24,315 nucleotides of DNA from Nemertoderma westbladi (Eukaryota; Xenacoelomorpha; Nemertodermatida; Nemertodermatidae): the NCBI GenBank assembly GCA_032718475.1, contig JAUCBJ010008159.1, positions 1-24,315 of the forward strand. Reading direction: 5' to 3'. The translations under genes were made by a program, and so were the position numbers. Below are positions 1-9,011 of this stretch, piece by piece; the stretch's first letter is position 1, and each line of letters starts with the position of its first letter. The notes beneath the pieces are model-generated. The model searched no databases and was not told the DNA's origin. It was given only the letters and a program-made list of their open reading frames with translations.

Positions 1-137
1 AAACAATATGATTAATGCAATTAAATTAAGTGAGTTAATGCTGTCTTTCGATTTGATTGATTAATTAATTAAGATTTGTTTCGGTAACAGTTTATACTTT
101 CGATAATTCAAGCAGTTTACTAGAGTTCTTCCCAAAA

Positions 138-575
138 GGCCGGTGTTTCTGGCTTAGACAGCAATAACAACAAAGTAACAAGTAAAAACAGTAAGACAGA
201 ACACTCTCCTTATGATCGGCAGAAAAGCTACACGTCGACAGGAAAAACCGCCCTGATTGGCCCAAGCCAAACAAAGAACCACGCGTCCAATGGCTGTTTC
301 CATGTCAGCAACCAGCTGCTAGATGTCGTAATATGAATCATCACGGCTAAGCTGTGAAAGGTAGTTGGTGCATTACAAGTTTTTTGCCTTACCATGTCCG
401 CCAAAACACGTATATAGCAGAATGATTTTTATGTCCGTTAAAACACCTGTAAAGGTACCTTGCGGGCGAGGGGAATATATATACAGTTAGAAAACCTTTT
501 TAGAGTATTCCAGCGCCTGGGGGAGAACTGGCCAGCAAAGGCAAACGTATCAGTTATCCCACAAAAGCTTTTACA
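138..575 (-). mobile_element. Diverged solo-LTR remnant related to the BEL/Pao LTRs of this window
   Basis: Blocks of this stretch match the last third of the LTRs at 9012-10122 and 21350-22450, in the same order and orientation. Shared blocks include a 'ctgattggc' segment, 'tagatgtcgt', 'tagagtattc' and the terminal 'aaaagcttttaca', which ends here at 575 exactly as the two LTRs end. Identity is far lower than between the two LTRs, so this is an older or different subfamily copy. No internal element sequence follows it, hence solo. The left end cannot be placed and may lie outside the window, and no target duplication could be checked. The open frames across it (92-274, 460-774) are not treated as genes. 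Confidence 0.55.
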
Positions 576-660
576 AGTAGTACCTAAATTATGTTTACAT
601 TTCATTTTTTCATTCAGACATTATGTCAAATGTATGAATATTACATATTATTTAACTTAC

Positions 661-1323
661 CTATTTCAGTTTCACTCTGTATTTCAAGTTGTAAATTCTC
701 CTCATAAATCGCCTCCATTTGACTATCTGACACATAACAGCTGTAATACCGGACATGGGCTATATATCCCTTGAATGCGTTATTCCCATTTGGTTCTCTC
801 CCTATTGTTAGCGTGTTGGATTCTCCAGAAATCAAAGCCGTTGAAGGAGTTCCTAACTCCAATCTTAGTTGATCTGAATTCCCGACTTTTCGACTGTATA
901 GTGTAACTTTCTTCTCCACAGCATTGATTCCAAAGGCCACCATATGCCAAACGTTAATTTCTACAGCATTATCTAATCTAACCTCTGATACTCCATTCAT
1001 GCTGTTGTACCAAAGAGTGGATATACTTGGGTGTAAAAGAAAATGTGAACCTCTTGGACTAGGATCTCCAAATTCAATGATGGCACCTGTTCCATCAAAT
1101 ATCGGCTTTATGAATGCTGTTATTGTAAATGTTTCTGAGAGCATTTCAATACCATGTTGAATAGAAACATAACCTTCACGGAAATACATGGCCTGATCAT
1201 TAACACCTGCTGGTCCCACACCAAATGAGACACTCTTTCTTAAGATGCCACTTAAACTATCATGTTTATCATTCGCACCATACTGGATACTCAGTGGCCA
1301 GTAGATTTCGATGTTGCAGTTAT
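661..1323 (-). CDS. LamG-like domain exon (type A), most 3' exon in the window
   Basis: This internal exon of 663 nt (221 codons) encodes one complete LamG-like (Laminin_G_3/concanavalin A-like lectin fold) domain, a beta-sandwich usually found in extracellular or secreted proteins and often binding sugars or proteins. On the minus strand a TTTATAG acceptor precedes 1323 and a GTAAGTTA donor follows 661. Both junctions are phase 1. Domain landmarks in order are YWPLSIQYGA, NDQAMYFREGYVSI, a 'TAFIKPIF' strand, 'LWYNSMNG', 'WHMVAFGI', 'VTLYSRKVG', 'LTIGREPNGN' and 'VRYYSCYVSDSQMEAIY'. One Cys near the N-terminus and one in YYSCYV probably form a disulfide. The frame is intact throughout. The N-terminal end (NCNIEIYW) differs from type B exons. 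No ATG is expected because this is an internal exon. The ligand and the rest of the protein are unknown. Confidence 0.85.
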
Positions 1324-2850
1324 CTATAAAAATAATACGTAGTGAAAAAAATCTATGAATAAGTTTTGAATGAAGTAAAATTTATTAATATATCTTTGAA
1401 CAAAATAATGAAATTGTCTGTAATAATTGCACTAAAAATTTTTACAATGTAGCTGACTGATATAATTGCTGTTATTTGCACAGGTAATTAGCACGTCCTA
1501 TAATGCCTGAGGCCAGCCCCTCCTTCCAACCCAAGGCCAGAACCACTTGACTTGACTCGCGATCCTCGTAACCAAAGTGATGTACCGCAAATTATAGCGA
1601 ACTGGACACGCTGCCTCACCCAGCCCATCGCAATGCCGTATGGCTTTGACCAGTTTACGCTCAACCTGCTGGCCATTGTCCGCAGCAGCTACAAGGTTAC
1701 GTACAGGCTGTACGGGTTGTCCGTACAGGCTTGTTGGTGTGCGGCGCAAGGACCCCATCGCAAGAAGCTACAAAGTGGGTGAAGTCACTACGACGAAGCT
1801 CAACAGCTGCCGAATAGATTCGTCTCTTCTCGCCCTCTGCTGCTTCCAGGAGAGCCAGCCATTGGGGTGCAATTCGCGTAAGACACAGCATCAAGGTTGG
1901 TAGACCTAATGTCGAGCAACGCCTGAGTCTGCGAATTAAACGCCGAATGGCCAAATCACAGTGGAGACCATCCTCTTGTCCAGATGGATCGGTGTGTTAC
2001 TATGAATAAGTTGAAAGATTACATTCTTTACATTTGTCACTACAACAAAACTAACAATGACCGATGAATGAGCAGATTTGAACGACAAATCAAGCTTTAA
2101 TTGATAAACATAATTGGCATTAATTCCGAATTCAGTTAATATCAGTTCGGTCATAAAGTACAAAAAACATACTGCATCGCCCTTATATCTACTAAAAATG
2201 TTGCTTTTAAAAATAGGTATTTAGTTCTGTTAGCAAGCCATATACATTAGACAATGCATGATGCTCTTCTATCATTACATGTAACACCTTACCTTAAACT
2301 AAGCATTAAACTGTAACAGATTGTGGTGATGGTCTCCATGGTTATAAACGGTCATTATAATTATCTTACTATAATCAATGGGAGGGATGTGGCTCCAACT
2401 AAAATATATGGCAAATTTTGATGGCAACAGATTGTACTAGTATAGTTAGAAATGGAAAGCCATAAATAATAGGATTGATGGATTTATCTATTCTCAGATG
2501 TATTCAAAATGGTGCAAAGGTAAAACATTAAACATTATATTGACTGATTTGTTTGGACAGAGTACATAATTTAATGTTAATATTAAATGCATAACAAACT
2601 CAAATAGTAGGTGTAATTGAATATTCTTGAATAGATTTTTCTTAATTTGGAATAGTAATACTAATGTCTGGTATGCCATCAAAATATACATACATTGCCT
2701 TCCTTTGTATTTCATGGATTTATTCACGATTGGCTCTATATTTCTATATTACAAAATATATCTGAGGTGATGTGTTATTATAAATGTGTGAAGATCTACC
2801 ACACATTCGCAATTTAAAAATAAATCCTGTTTTTTTTTTAATTAACAAAC
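1324..2850 (-). other. Intron between LamG exons (1.5 kb)
   Basis: The donor is GTTTGT at 2850-2845 and the acceptor ends ...TTTATAG at 1324, both read on the minus strand. The intron is AT-rich. Its only recognisable content is the GC-richer decayed LINE fragment at 1488-1960. I see no gene or clear repeat in 1961-2850; the short open frames there (1936-2163, 2494-2727) are chance AT-rich frames. Confidence 0.75.
1488..1960 (-). pseudogene. Decayed C-terminal end of a LINE (non-LTR retrotransposon) ORF
   Basis: Two minus-strand frames give consecutive parts of one protein. The first (about 1954-1697) contains 'EKRRIYSAAVELRRSDFTHF' and 'DGVLAP'. The second (about 1676-1488) contains 'KPYGIAMGWVRQRVQFAII' and 'RGSRVKSSG', followed by 'GAGL'. 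From memory, this order is that of the tail downstream of the reverse transcriptase in a LINE family common in marine invertebrate and algal genomes, where the tail ends with an RGSR...G-L motif. A frameshift lies near 1680-1720, so the copy is dead. The segment is visibly richer in GC than the surrounding intron, which supports an insertion. No polymerase motif is present. The clade is not assigned. Confidence 0.55.
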
Positions 2851-3519
2851 CTTCTTCACTTTCAACACGAGTCTCTAGTTCTAAACTTTCCTCATAAATT
2901 GCCTCCATCTGACTATCTGTCACATAACAGCTGTAATACCGGGCATGGGCTATATACCCTTTAAATATATTATTTCCATTTGGCTCTCTTCCTATTGTTA
3001 TCGTGTTAGATTCTGCAGAAATCAAAGCTGTTGAAGAAGTTTCAAAATCCAATCTTAGATGATCTGGATTCCCAACTTTTCGACTGTATAATGTAACTTT
3101 CTTCTCCACAGCATTGATTCTTAAGGCCACCAATTGCCACTTGTTTTCTTCTACAGCATTATCCAGGTTAAACACTGTTTGTGATGCCCCATTCATGCTG
3201 TTGTACCAAAGAGTGGATATACTCGGGTGTAAAACAAAATGTGAACCTCTTGGACTAGAATCTCCCAATTCGAATATGGAACCTGTTCCACCAAATATCG
3301 GCTTTATGAATGCTGTTAGTGTAAATGTTTCTGAGAGCAGTTCAATACCATGTTGAATAGAAACATATCCTTCACGGAAATACATGGCCTGGTCATTAAC
3401 TCCTGCTGGTCCGACACCAAATGATATTCTCTTATAAATGGTTCCATTTAGATCCCCAAGTTTATCAGTCGCTCCATACTGGATACTGAAAGGCCAGTAG
3501 GCTTGAGTAGCACAGGAAC
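2851..3519 (-). CDS. LamG-like domain exon (type B)
   Basis: This internal exon of 669 nt (223 codons) encodes a complete LamG-like domain for the same extracellular protein. The acceptor (ATTTACAG) precedes 3519 and the donor (GTTTGT) follows 2851; both junctions are phase 1. It opens with a SCATQAYWPFSIQYGATD block and continues with NDQAMYFREGYVSI, LWYNSMNG, VTLYSRKVG, TIGREPNGN and 'YYSCYVTDSQMEAIYEE', ending with an acidic 'LELETRVESEEG' linker. Compared with 6511-7173 it carries a two-residue insertion in the middle of the domain (a 'QTVFNLDNAVEEN' segment). The frame is open across the whole exon, although the first ATG in it is only at 3385. Long runs are almost identical at the nucleotide level to the other LamG exons. 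Confidence 0.85.
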
Positions 3520-3883
3520 CTGTAAATATTACATAAAATAGGATTTAAAATATATAAAAAATATGGTATATATTATTGGTATATTTTATGACTCTTATTT
3601 TAGAACGAAAGTGATAGAGACTGACTGTGAGAGTAAAGAGACTCATGACCCGGTTTAGGCTTTTGCCTTTTTGGCAACTACTAACTGTAGTATTTGTTAT
3701 ATGGATGTGCTAATACTGTAATAATGCAGTACGATCTTATTGGATATGAATGATTAATAATACAGTATATAGCCCTCAACTCCAGATCTTTCAGAAAGCT
3801 GACATGCACTGTGAAGACAAGTGAAGATTAATTTAGGCTATGACATATAAATAACCGCTAAAGACCCTACATGTTACACCTGG

Positions 3884-3962
3884 TATAAATTATATTCTAG
3901 AAGTACATGTTCCACTTCGCCTGTACCTACTTACGCTACACCATCTGGAATATAATTTATTA
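3884..3962. repeat. Short inverted repeat
   Basis: A 'tataaattatattc' arm near 3885-3900 is matched in reverse complement by 'gaatataatttatta' at about 3948-3962, leaving a loop of roughly 45 nt. It may be the remnant of a small foldback or MITE-type element. No target duplication was recognised. Confidence 0.35.
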
Positions 3963-4630
3963 ATGTAATGGCTTGTCCACCAATTTTCTTCAAATTGAAA
4001 TCAGAGTGTATAATATTTGAACTAGGCTTACATCCCCCATCCTTAGTGGGTTAGCCAGAATTTGTAATTCTGTTTCGATCTCTAGCTCTCACCCTCTAAG
4101 ACGTTGGGAGTAAAAACGTTCTCTACTTAAAATTCCATTCGATTTCAGTAGGATGTTTATAACATATGGTTTGTTCTGAGGGAGCCACCAAATTAAAACT
4201 ATATATTCCAGGAGATAATGTATAATTTGGAATGGTGCACAAATTTCGGCTTTACTTTCCAAGCCCCTAATTCCTAATTGAATTTTTATTCAGTTAATGA
4301 AATTCTTTGCTTTTCGTATTGACTAAATCATTAGTAACTAATTGTTACCTTATGATGAATTTGCTAGTGGCTAGTGTTTTCTACTTTTGTTCATCAGAGA
4401 GGACAACTTGGCCCAGGCCAGATTAGATCATGAAATTAATGATAAAAAAGTACATGGATTGAGCATGAGCAGAGCATGTATCATCCAATTAGTCTAGCAC
4501 ACTCATAATGTGATATATAGGTTTGAGTGTGTTGTCTGTGATGATTTTTTATTAAATTTAAGCAACACTATTTTATCACCATCCTGCCTTAATATTGATT
4601 GACATTATCACTACTGGTGATCTTAATATA

Positions 4631-4830
4631 CCCGGGTGTTCCATACCTGGGTGTCCCGGGTGTTCTCGTATAGACATGATATCGTTGAACAGTCAAGTTA
4701 TATACCACTCGATAGGAAATTAAATTTCGGATCTCTGTCCAAAATTGCATGTCATTATATCAAGGAATTCAACCACAGTGAATAAATTTATAAAGTGTTC
4801 CAATTGTTTGTACAATATTTCCATACAAAA
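4631..4830. repeat. Left terminal inverted repeat of the Tc1/mariner element
   Basis: This is the reverse complement of about 5915-6116. It begins CCCGGGTGTTCCATA after the TA; the right end begins CTGGGTGTTCCATA, so one C is extra here. The GGGTGTYCC motif occurs three times in the first 35 bp of this arm, possibly a small local duplication. Confidence 0.75.
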
Positions 4831-5222
4831 TGTATGCTTGAAAATAATTATGTTTTCTTATATGTTGTAGAACTCGCATGTTCAACACAAATAAATATGT
4901 AAGAAGTACAAGTATTTAGTTAGGAAGTCCCTCACGGTAAGGTTACCGGTAGTTTCATTGCGTACAGAGTAAATCAGTCATAATCTGATTGTTATGATCG
5001 TTGCCTAGCAACGTCTATTTCGAGGCTCAGAATCTTTCTAAGCCCGGCCGCCACAATGTTATAATTAATTTATTTTACTTAATTACTTACTAATTAAATG
5101 AACGTCATGGAAAAGCACAATAATTAATATTTGAATGGTTACGAAGACGAAGGTAAGGGTCGTGTGGTTAACAAATAAATGTTTGAGTTAATGTGAAGAG
5201 TGACCAGCACCCTGTGCTGATC

Positions 5223-5630
5223 TCACGTCTTCCAATCGACTCGGAAAAGTATGAAGCAGTCTCTGGAATAAATCCGTTTCAGTAACCAAAATCCGGAAAG
5301 CACAGTTTCTAAATGAAGTCGAAGAACTGTATTTGAGTATCTCCTTATCCCTACTTCTTGTAACATCAATGATTCAACCCTCTGTTTCAGTATGGCACCG
5401 ATATTTTCTAATGGGTTCAAATCAGGTGAATTTACCTAGCTATTCATTATTTCCAAAGAAATCAATATTTCCACTCCACTCCGCAGTAGTGATTGGGTGG
5501 GAAGTGCGCTCATACAAGGTGCACGATCATGGAGAAAAGTTACGTCATGAGTGGAAATCACATTATTATTATCACGTAGGAATGGTATAACATGTCGAGT
5601 TAGCATTTCATCTCGAAAGTATTGGCCATT
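5223..5630 (-). pseudogene. Fragment of Tc1/mariner transposase (C-terminal half)
   Basis: Transposase catalyses cut-and-paste transposition through a DD(34-41)D/E catalytic triad. On the minus strand one frame reads 'QYFRDEMLTRHVIPFLR' (about 5622-5575), 'FLHDRAPC' with the second catalytic Asp (about 5533-5515), then 'SPDLNPLEN' with the final Glu (about 5430-5403). This is the classic order of the family. The Asp-Glu spacing is about 39 residues. An in-frame TAG sits at 5438-5436 just before SPDLN. The N-terminal DNA-binding domain and first Asp are missing; the frame runs into a tRNA-like sequence at 5634. The tail after the Glu is divergent. It is a dead copy carried by the 4631-6116 element. 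Confidence 0.75.
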
Positions 5631-5722
5631 CCCGGATTGGAACCCGCGATCCTGAAACCCGCGGCTCTCTGAAAGTTATTGCACGAATTCTGTCAAGCCA
5701 CTGAGCCTCGCTAGTATCATAT
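5628..5722 (-). repeat. tRNA-derived (SINE-like) sequence with A and B boxes
   Basis: On the minus strand GGTTCCAATCC (5644-5634) matches the RNA polymerase III B box GGTTCRANYCC. About 55 nt upstream lies an A-box-like 'TAGCGAGGCTCAGTGGC' (5713-5697). The layout is that of a tRNA gene or a tRNA-derived SINE head. No acceptor-stem pairing or CCA-adjacent end was established, so a functional tRNA is unlikely. It abuts the point where the transposase homology stops, so it may have inserted into or recombined with the transposon. Confidence 0.45.
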
Positions 5723-5914
5723 GTCGCCATTGGCTTAAACGAAATTACAGTGATCCTTGAAAAATTGAAATACTTGAAAAAATATGAAAAAAGCAATGTT
5801 TAGCAAATGAATTAATCTCACTTACCGGTAGTCATCTGCCAGACACACAGACAGTCATTCCTGAATTGGAAGGATATCAACCAAGTCGGTGGTGGTAGGC
5901 CTACTAACAAAAAC

Positions 5915-6116
5915 TTTCAGTTTTGTGCAAATTGTTCTGGTACAAATGGAACGCATTAGAAATTGATTCACTGCGGTCGAAATCCTTGATATAATGACAT
6001 GAAATTTTGCACAGAGATCCGAAATTAAATTTATTATCAAACGGTATATAACTTGACTGTTCACTGATATCGGATGTATCTGTAATAGGGGGGGGCCATC
6101 ATTATGGAACACCCAG
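5915..6116. repeat. Right terminal inverted repeat of the Tc1/mariner element
   Basis: This is the reverse complement of 4631-4830, with scattered substitutions and small indels. It ends ...TATGGAACACCCAG immediately before the TA at 6117-6118. A run of nine G (6089-6095 and neighbours) lies in this arm where the left arm has C/G-rich sequence. Confidence 0.75.
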
Positions 6117-6510
6117 TAGATGTAAATAAAATGTCATCCCATTCAATATCATATTTAAACATGTTAACCTCAAATAACTGCACTCAACTTATTAATGTAC
6201 CAACTACAGTATTTAAGGAGTCGTTTACCTGCTTCTTTACTAACCTGCCTACAAGTAGGTGTAGGTTTAGCATATACCCTGTCCAAAGCAACATTAATGC
6301 GATATGCAATATAGGCATTTTAACTAAAAACACATTTTCAAACTACCTCACATACTAAATAATAGTCTCATTCGAACCCTCAATGATCGATTTAGCGTGG
6401 ATAGACACTATCAAATCAATAGTAGAGTGAATAGTTCTTGAAATATTTCTCAAATTGTCAAAATTTATTAAATCCTACTAAATTAAAAAAATTATTTAAA
6501 TATAACAAAC

Positions 6511-7173
6511 CTTCTGCACTTTCAACCTGAGTCTCTAGTTCTAAACTCTCCTCATAAATGTCCTCCAATTGGACCGCTGATACATAACAGCTGTAATACC
6601 GTACATGGGCTATGTATCCTTGAAATCGAGAATTAGCATTTGGTTCACTTCCTATTGTTAAGGTGAATGGATTACCAGATATCAGAGCTGTTGAAGAAGT
6701 TCCTAACTCCAATCTCAGAGGATCTGGATTCCCAACTTTTCGACTGTATAATGTAACTTTCTTCTCCACAGCATTGATTCCAAAGGCCACCATATGCCAA
6801 ACGTTAATTTCTACAGCATTATCCAATCTAACCACTGATACACCATTCATGCTGTTGTACCAAAGAGTGGCTATATCTGGGTGTAATTGCATATGCGACC
6901 CTCGAAAATTTGGATCTCCAAATTCAAATATTGAACCTCTTCCATTAAATATCGGCTGTATAAAAGCTGTTAATGTAAATGTTTCTGAGAGCATTTCAAT
7001 ACCATGTTGAATAGAAACATAACCTTCACGGAAATACATGGCCTGGTTATTAACTCCTGCTGGTCCGACACCAAATGATATTCTCTTATAAATGGTTCCA
7101 TTTAGATCCCCAAGTTTATCAGTCGCTCCATACTGGATACTCAATGGCCAGTAGGCTTGAGTAGCACAGGAAC
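6511..7173 (-). CDS. LamG-like domain exon (type B)
   Basis: This internal exon of 663 nt (221 codons) encodes a complete LamG-like domain. The acceptor ATTTACAG precedes 7173 and the donor GTTTGT follows 6511. Both junctions are phase 1, splitting a Gly codon at each end. It opens with SCATQAYWPLSIQYGATD, followed by NNQAMYFREGYVSI, 'TAFIQPIF', 'LWYNSMNG', WHMVAFGI, VTLYSRKVG, 'LTIGSEPNAN' and 'VRYYSCYVSAVQLEDIYEE', ending in an acidic linker. The centre of the domain (the 'NFRGSHMQLHPDIATLW' region) has diverged from the 'PRGSHF.LHPSISTLW' version in the other two, which could alter the binding surface. Open sequence upstream to 7249 is intron read-through, not coding. The next upstream exon visible is 17 kb away at 24242. 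Confidence 0.85.
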
Positions 7174-7617
7174 CTGTAAATAATGTAATAGTAATAGGAC
7201 GTCTTGAATAGGTTTGATTTTTGATGCCACAAATAGCCAAATGAGGCATTGTATAACCTCAGAAGTTACTTATAGTTAAAATACTATTTTGCTACTGAAC
7301 ATGATAAAATGTTTATTATCATATGATCAACAACTACTTCTTCAGAAAGAATGAAGTCCTCACAATTATCGAGTGTTTTTTTTATACATCAATGGTTTGT
7401 CAAAACCAATGTTCCCCCCAGGATGCTTGAGAGACCATAGTTCCTCTTCAACTCTCATCTTGCCGCGAGGGTTTCATCAAGGAGATACCTTGATGAAAGT
7501 GATCATCATGGATTATGTGAACCATACTCTCTTGGTGGTACAAAAAATAAGTGTGAAGGTCATGCACCTGTCTCACATATAACATGGTAGTGTGACTTCT
7601 GGCTCTGGGGAGCTTCA

Positions 7618-7678
7618 CAGGGAGGATTCTGTCGACCAGTTAGTAACTCATACTAACTGGTCGATAGAATCCCCCCTA
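7618..7678. repeat. Near-perfect hairpin
   Basis: Arms of about 28 nt (7618-7645 and 7651-7678) flank a 5-nt loop, with two or three mismatches. As RNA, at least one mismatch would be a G-U pair. It could be a foldback-element centre, a microRNA-like hairpin, or a cruciform former. No neighbouring feature explains it. Confidence 0.6.
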
Positions 7679-8579
7679 GGTTTTTATCAGGTTTGATAAC
7701 TGCAATGTCAAACAATGCATCTGTTTATTTACCCAGACCCCTGGCTGAACTAATCACCGCACACTCTACTGATGGCGTTACACTCTTCATCAAGGTACCC
7801 TTGGGAAAGCATAAACCTGCTCTCCACACTGAATATGCAAAATACAAACGCCATTAGATCACCAAAAACATCACACAGTTCATTGTGGTGTTTTTACCAA
7901 GCCTCCAGATTTGCAGCTGATGGGATGTGATCTGGTGAAGTGGATGCTGCAGCCTTAGCAATTTGTATGGAGGCCATCAGAGTCAGCATCATCCTGGGAT
8001 ATAAGCAGCATCCTGGGTGATTTGATTCTCGGTTAGGATGTGTCTCTTCATTGGATTATGGTTCATTTAATCTGACTTGAGGCAGATGAAACTTATTTTC
8101 AACTGCAGATCTTGGTGCATAATTGTGGATAGCTGGTGAAAATGAAGACCGATTTCGGATTTAGGGATTATTGCGCCATTATTTTGATGTACATTAACAA
8201 AGCAGTGTAGTGTTTGAATAGTAAATCAAGAGCAAGAATAGGAAAACATTGATGCAGTGGTGTAATGTGATTGATTTACATGTAAACAATTGAAATAATA
8301 TGAACGAACTTTGAACTATCATGGTGAAGGGATACATTAGTATCACTAGGAGAGGAGTGGAAAAGGAAGGGAAAATAGATAGATTTAGTTGAATTGAGAT
8401 GCCAATAAATGGCTGGACTGTTTGTTGTGGAGAATAATATTTATTTTTTGATATTAATTTAATAAAGCAATATTGATGTTAAATTAATTTAATTTATATT
8501 TTAAATTTCTTAAATTGTAAACACTTATAACAAGTGGAAAGGAAGAAGTCCATAGTTAAGATAGGGATGAATTAGGCTA

Positions 8580-8635
8580 AAGTTAAATATGTAGTGGGAA
8601 GATGAAAAAGTTAAATATATAGTGGGAAGATGAAA
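8580..8635. repeat. Two-copy 28-bp tandem duplication
   Basis: 'aagttaaatat' followed by 'agtgggaagatgaa' occurs twice in a row with a single clear substitution (gtag versus atag). It is a small local duplication in intronic sequence. Confidence 0.6.
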
Positions 8636-8840
8636 CAATGTTTATAGAAAATGCCTGTTGTTCTAGAATTTTTTTAAAGAAATCCTACATCATCTGCAAC
8701 ATGTAGCAGTTTCCTGGTTTGGATTGATTCAACAACCACAGATGTCTGATTGATTGAGTGATCCTGTGTTGGACGTCTTCAAGATTTCACCTCTGGAAAT
8801 TGATTGTTTTCGGATGCAACCCAGTTCAAGATGCAAATTG

Positions 8841-8989
8841 GAAAGCTATAAACTCATACTGGACCTAGTGTTCACTAGTCCTAGATAGACCTTATTCTGT
8901 TTCATAAGAAATACAGGAGCTCTGTACAAGATAGTAGTGCATTTATGCTACACATATTATCCAGTGATCACTATGTCTTATTGTGGCTG
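8841..8989 (+). pseudogene. Possible non-LTR endonuclease remnant interrupted by the BEL element
   Basis: The plus strand reads 'LILDLVFTS' at 8853-8879 and, in another frame, 'LSSDHYVLLWL' at 8957-8989. A 'LDLVFT' strand followed about 30 residues later by an S-D-H motif is the end of the APE-type endonuclease of LINE elements. The BEL element begins 22 bp further on, and an endonuclease-RT linker resumes on its far side at 22456. The two motifs are in different frames, with a stop between them, so this is at best a decayed fragment. Motif matches this short could be chance. Confidence 0.35.
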
Positions 8990-9006
8990 ATGAACTAAGA
9001 TGGAAT

Positions 9007-9011
9007 TAAGG
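9007..9011. repeat. Target-site duplication TAAGG (left)
   Basis: TAAGG directly precedes the left LTR and is repeated at 22451-22455 directly after the right LTR. Five bases fits the 4-6 bp duplications of BEL/Pao integrases. Confidence 0.85.

Larger units (their letters stand above)
4631..6116 (-). mobile_element. Tc1/mariner-type DNA transposon with long inverted repeats
   Basis: The element is 1,486 bp and flanked by TA on both sides (4629-4630 and 6117-6118), the target duplication of the IS630-Tc1-mariner superfamily. Both outer ends carry GGGTGTTCCATA just inside the TA. The left end (4631 to about 4830) is matched in reverse complement by the right end (about 5915-6116), sharing blocks such as 'gaacagtcaagttatatacc', 'atttcggatctctgt' and 'tgtcattatatcaagga'. 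The inverted repeats are therefore about 200 bp, longer than the usual 20-50 bp of Tc1. Inside is a broken transposase on the minus strand. The arms have diverged, so the copy is old and inactive. Confidence 0.8.
3520..6510 (-). other. Intron between two type B LamG exons (3 kb)
   Basis: The donor is GTTTGT at 6510-6505 and the acceptor ATTTACAG ends at 3520, on the minus strand. Content: plain AT-rich sequence at 3520-4630 apart from a small inverted repeat at 3884-3962, then a Tc1/mariner element at 4631-6116. I recognise nothing in 6117-6510. Confidence 0.7.

Noticed and set aside
924-1160. Plus-strand open frames antisense to the LamG exons (also 3114-3356 and 6663-7010)
   Set aside because: They recur only because the exons on the other strand are duplicated; no domain and no start context of their own.
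5855-6112. 85-codon minus-strand frame
   Set aside because: It lies mostly within the right inverted repeat of the Tc1/mariner element and has no transposase motif.
7697-7870. Possible small gene or LINE ORF1 piece (plus strand, about 55 codons)
   Set aside because: No motif recognised, bounded by stops, and no splice or start evidence; mentioned only within the intron entry.
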